Positions 31,247 through 32,579 of a stretch of DNA of 32,579 nt are shown one piece after another. How positions within the stretch are numbered: the first letter of the stretch is position 1; the number at the start of each line of letters is the position of its first letter. Where the stretch lies: the NCBI GenBank assembly GCA_910579835.1, contig CAJTWQ010000018.1:1-32579 (forward strand), given 5' to 3'. The stretch is from an uncultured Ruminococcus sp. GTDB lineage: Bacteria > Bacillota > Clostridia > Oscillospirales > Ruminococcaceae. The notes under the pieces are model-generated. The model had not been told where the DNA came from and ran no database searches. It was given only the letters and a program-made list of their open reading frames with translations. Position numbers and translations under genes: made by a program.

Positions 31247-32579
31247 TTAGTTAGCGGTGCCAAATCTGTTAGGAACAACTTCATTCCATGTTTCCTGTGC
31301 ATCCTTTTGTTTACCGCCTTCTCCAGAACTAAACGAAGTGTAGAATCGGAGTATAAGCGTTGCGTCTGAACCATTAAAGAGTCTTTCTTCTTTTCTCAGT
31401 CTCCAGTTGTCCTCGCCGTATTCGTTTTCTGTAACGTCTGCAAGGAATACTGCAAGATGATCAAGATTGTCATCTCCGTTTGTAACTAATGGATTATGTG
31501 TTGCAATTACAGTTCTTGGATCAACAACTGTGCCTCCAACTCCTGAGTTGATAGCAGTGTAGTATCTCAAAGCATATGTTGCATCAGAGCCATTTACAAC
31601 GTTGTCAAGTGTAATATCACCCTTAACGCCAATGTAAGCCGTGATGTAGAGCGGATTGCCATCCTTATCGTGGAGAGCAATATTTTTGTCTCCATCCTGA
31701 TAATAAACCTGAACGTCCTTGTCATATGTGAAGTTCAGACGATCTTCACTATATACCTTCTGAGGCGTAAGTCCGTTATAGTTTACATTATCAATAGATA
31801 CGTTCTTCATTTCGATAGGAGCCTGTTCAACACCGTTTCCGTCAACCCATACTGTCCAGATGCGGAGACTTGTTACCTGGTTCTTATTAAATCCGCCGAT
31901 CTGCTTGCCATCGCGTTCACCGTTGTCATGGCTGAAGTAGAAGCCTACTTGAGTTTCAATCTCAGCATATACTTCCTTTTCTGTCCAATCCGGAAGCGGA
32001 TCATCTGGAGGCAGAACTTCGATTGAACCGTCAACAGCAACAACATTGTTGTTTGTATATGTTACGCCATTTTCGCCGGCTACTTTCAGAATAGTAAGAT
32101 CAATAGGATACTTGCCTACACCCGCATCATCCGGAACCTTTACATAGAATTCCAATACGATTCCGCCATCCTCAGAAGCAGTAGCCTTTCCAGCACCATC
32201 TGCAAACGAGAATTCATTTGTATCTGCATCCCATTTAAGTGTATTTGGAGCGTAAAGCTCTGATCCATTAGCATCAGTAATTACAAATCCGTTGCTTGGC
32301 ACGATCGTCATATCAGCGCTTGAAACAAGAAGCTTCTTAGCATTAGGATCCATAACCTTTACCTGAACCTTAACAGTGTCACCAGCATGTGTCTTAACAT
32401 CGTCAACCTTCCAGATAATCTGATCCTTATTGATTGGAGGAATTGTAGTAGTCGTAGTTGTTGTGGATGTAGTAGAGCTGGTTGTAGTTGATGTTGTCGA
32501 AGATGTTGTTGAGGATGTTGTTGTTGTAGTTGTAGTCGTAGTAGTGGTTGTAGTTGTAGTTGTAGTTGTTGTAGTTGTT
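31247..32579 (-). CDS. Scaffoldin C-terminal part: Thr linker, cohesin, X module, dockerin (partial)
   Basis: The frame is open to the window edge, so the N-terminal part, including any further cohesins, is missing. In coding order the visible 444 residues are: a Thr/Ser linker (to about 32444), I-P-P, a cohesin domain (about 32430-32025; starts D-Q-I-I-W-K-V-D-D and contains H-A-G-D-T-V-K-V-Q-V), a Pro/Asp joint, an X module (about 31990-31630) and a dockerin (about 31630-31250). The first dockerin loop G-D-I-T-L-D-N is intact. The second repeat, D-N-W-R-L-R-K-E-E-R, lacks the first calcium ligands but keeps G-S-D-A-T. A long insert separates the two. A cohesin followed by an X-dockerin fits the adaptor scaffoldin ScaB of R. 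flavefaciens, expected to dock on the ScaE-like anchor. Its cohesin would bind another dockerin class. Confidence 0.87.
   Translation of the reverse strand, partial: TTTTTTTTTTTTTTTTTTTTTSSTTSSTTSTTTSSTTSTTTTTTTIPPINKDQIIWKVDDVKTHAGDTVKVQVKVMDPNAKKLLVSSADMTIVPSNGFVITDANGSELYAPNTLKWDADTNEFSFADGAGKATASEDGGIVLEFYVKVPDDAGVGKYPIDLTILKVAGENGVTYTNNNVVAVDGSIEVLPPDDPLPDWTEKEVYAEIETQVGFYFSHDNGERDGKQIGGFNKNQVTSLRIWTVWVDGNGVEQAPIEMKNVSIDNVNYNGLTPQKVYSEDRLNFTYDKDVQVYYQDGDKNIALHDKDGNPLYITAYIGVKGDITLDNVVNGSDATYALRYYTAINSGVGGTVVDPRTVIATHNPLVTNGDDNLDHLAVFLADVTENEYGEDNWRLRKEERLFNGSDATLILRFYTSFSSGEGGKQKDAQETWNEVVPNRFGTAN
32444..32579 (-). repeat. Trinucleotide-repeat tract encoding a scaffoldin Thr/Ser linker, cut by the window end
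   Basis: At least 45 residues, nearly all Thr or Ser, encoded by ACA/ACT/ACC/ACG and TCN triplets. The window stops inside it. Confidence 0.85.

Overview
The window reads as chromosome from an anaerobic, fibre-degrading Ruminococcus (Bacillota, Oscillospiraceae), closest in character to the R. flavefaciens group. The evidence is cellulosome parts: cohesins, dockerins with the G-S-D-A-T / L-R-Y-Y-T pattern, Thr/Ser linkers and a sortase-anchored cohesin. A clostridial 2[4Fe-4S] ferredoxin, RNase Y, a mazG-hup-rqcP cluster, AGGAGG-type ribosome binding sites and many near-consensus sigma-A promoters fit the same assignment. The species call is inference. No rRNA, tRNA, CRISPR array, intact insertion sequence or phage gene was seen.

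Layout. 1-3081: two paralogous secreted proteins flank a broken secreted-protein gene, followed by a hairpin-rich stretch and a bidirectional terminator. 3082-4431 (minus): a secreted SGNH/GDSL esterase with a canonical C-terminal dockerin. 4575-5123: divergent consensus promoters and a structured, apparently non-coding leader in front of rny. 5124-8522: rny, an O-antigen-ligase/polymerase-like membrane protein and a small ferredoxin. 8523-11863: nadB-nadC behind a promoter with a tandem operator-like repeat, then a lipoprotein. 11886-13469 (minus): a MurJ/SpoVB-type flippase. 13587-17755: aminotransferase, unknown 174-residue protein, trpS and a DUF2130 coiled-coil/nuclease-like protein. 17910-19377: mazG, hup, rqcP. 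19410-22942 (minus): AraC/GyrI-like regulator, an extended SDR with a leader able to fold two ways, and an orphan sugar-binding lipoprotein. 23053-26776 (minus): galE, a small membrane protein, ung, metF and a stand-alone methionine-synthase reactivation domain. 26964-27686 (plus): a TtcA-like tRNA thiolase, divergent from galE.

27745-32579 (minus) is the distinctive region. In transcription order it has the C-terminal part of a scaffoldin (Thr linker, cohesin, X module, dockerin; the 5' end lies beyond the window), an X-dockerin protein with a large unrecognised N-terminal region, and a cohesin protein with a C-terminal sortase signal. This matches the scaB-cttA-scaE order of the R. flavefaciens sca cluster. 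The inferred arrangement is that the scaffoldin and the CttA-like protein both dock through X-dockerins onto the wall-anchored ScaE-like cohesin. Enzymes with canonical dockerins, such as the esterase at 3082-4431, would load onto other cohesins.
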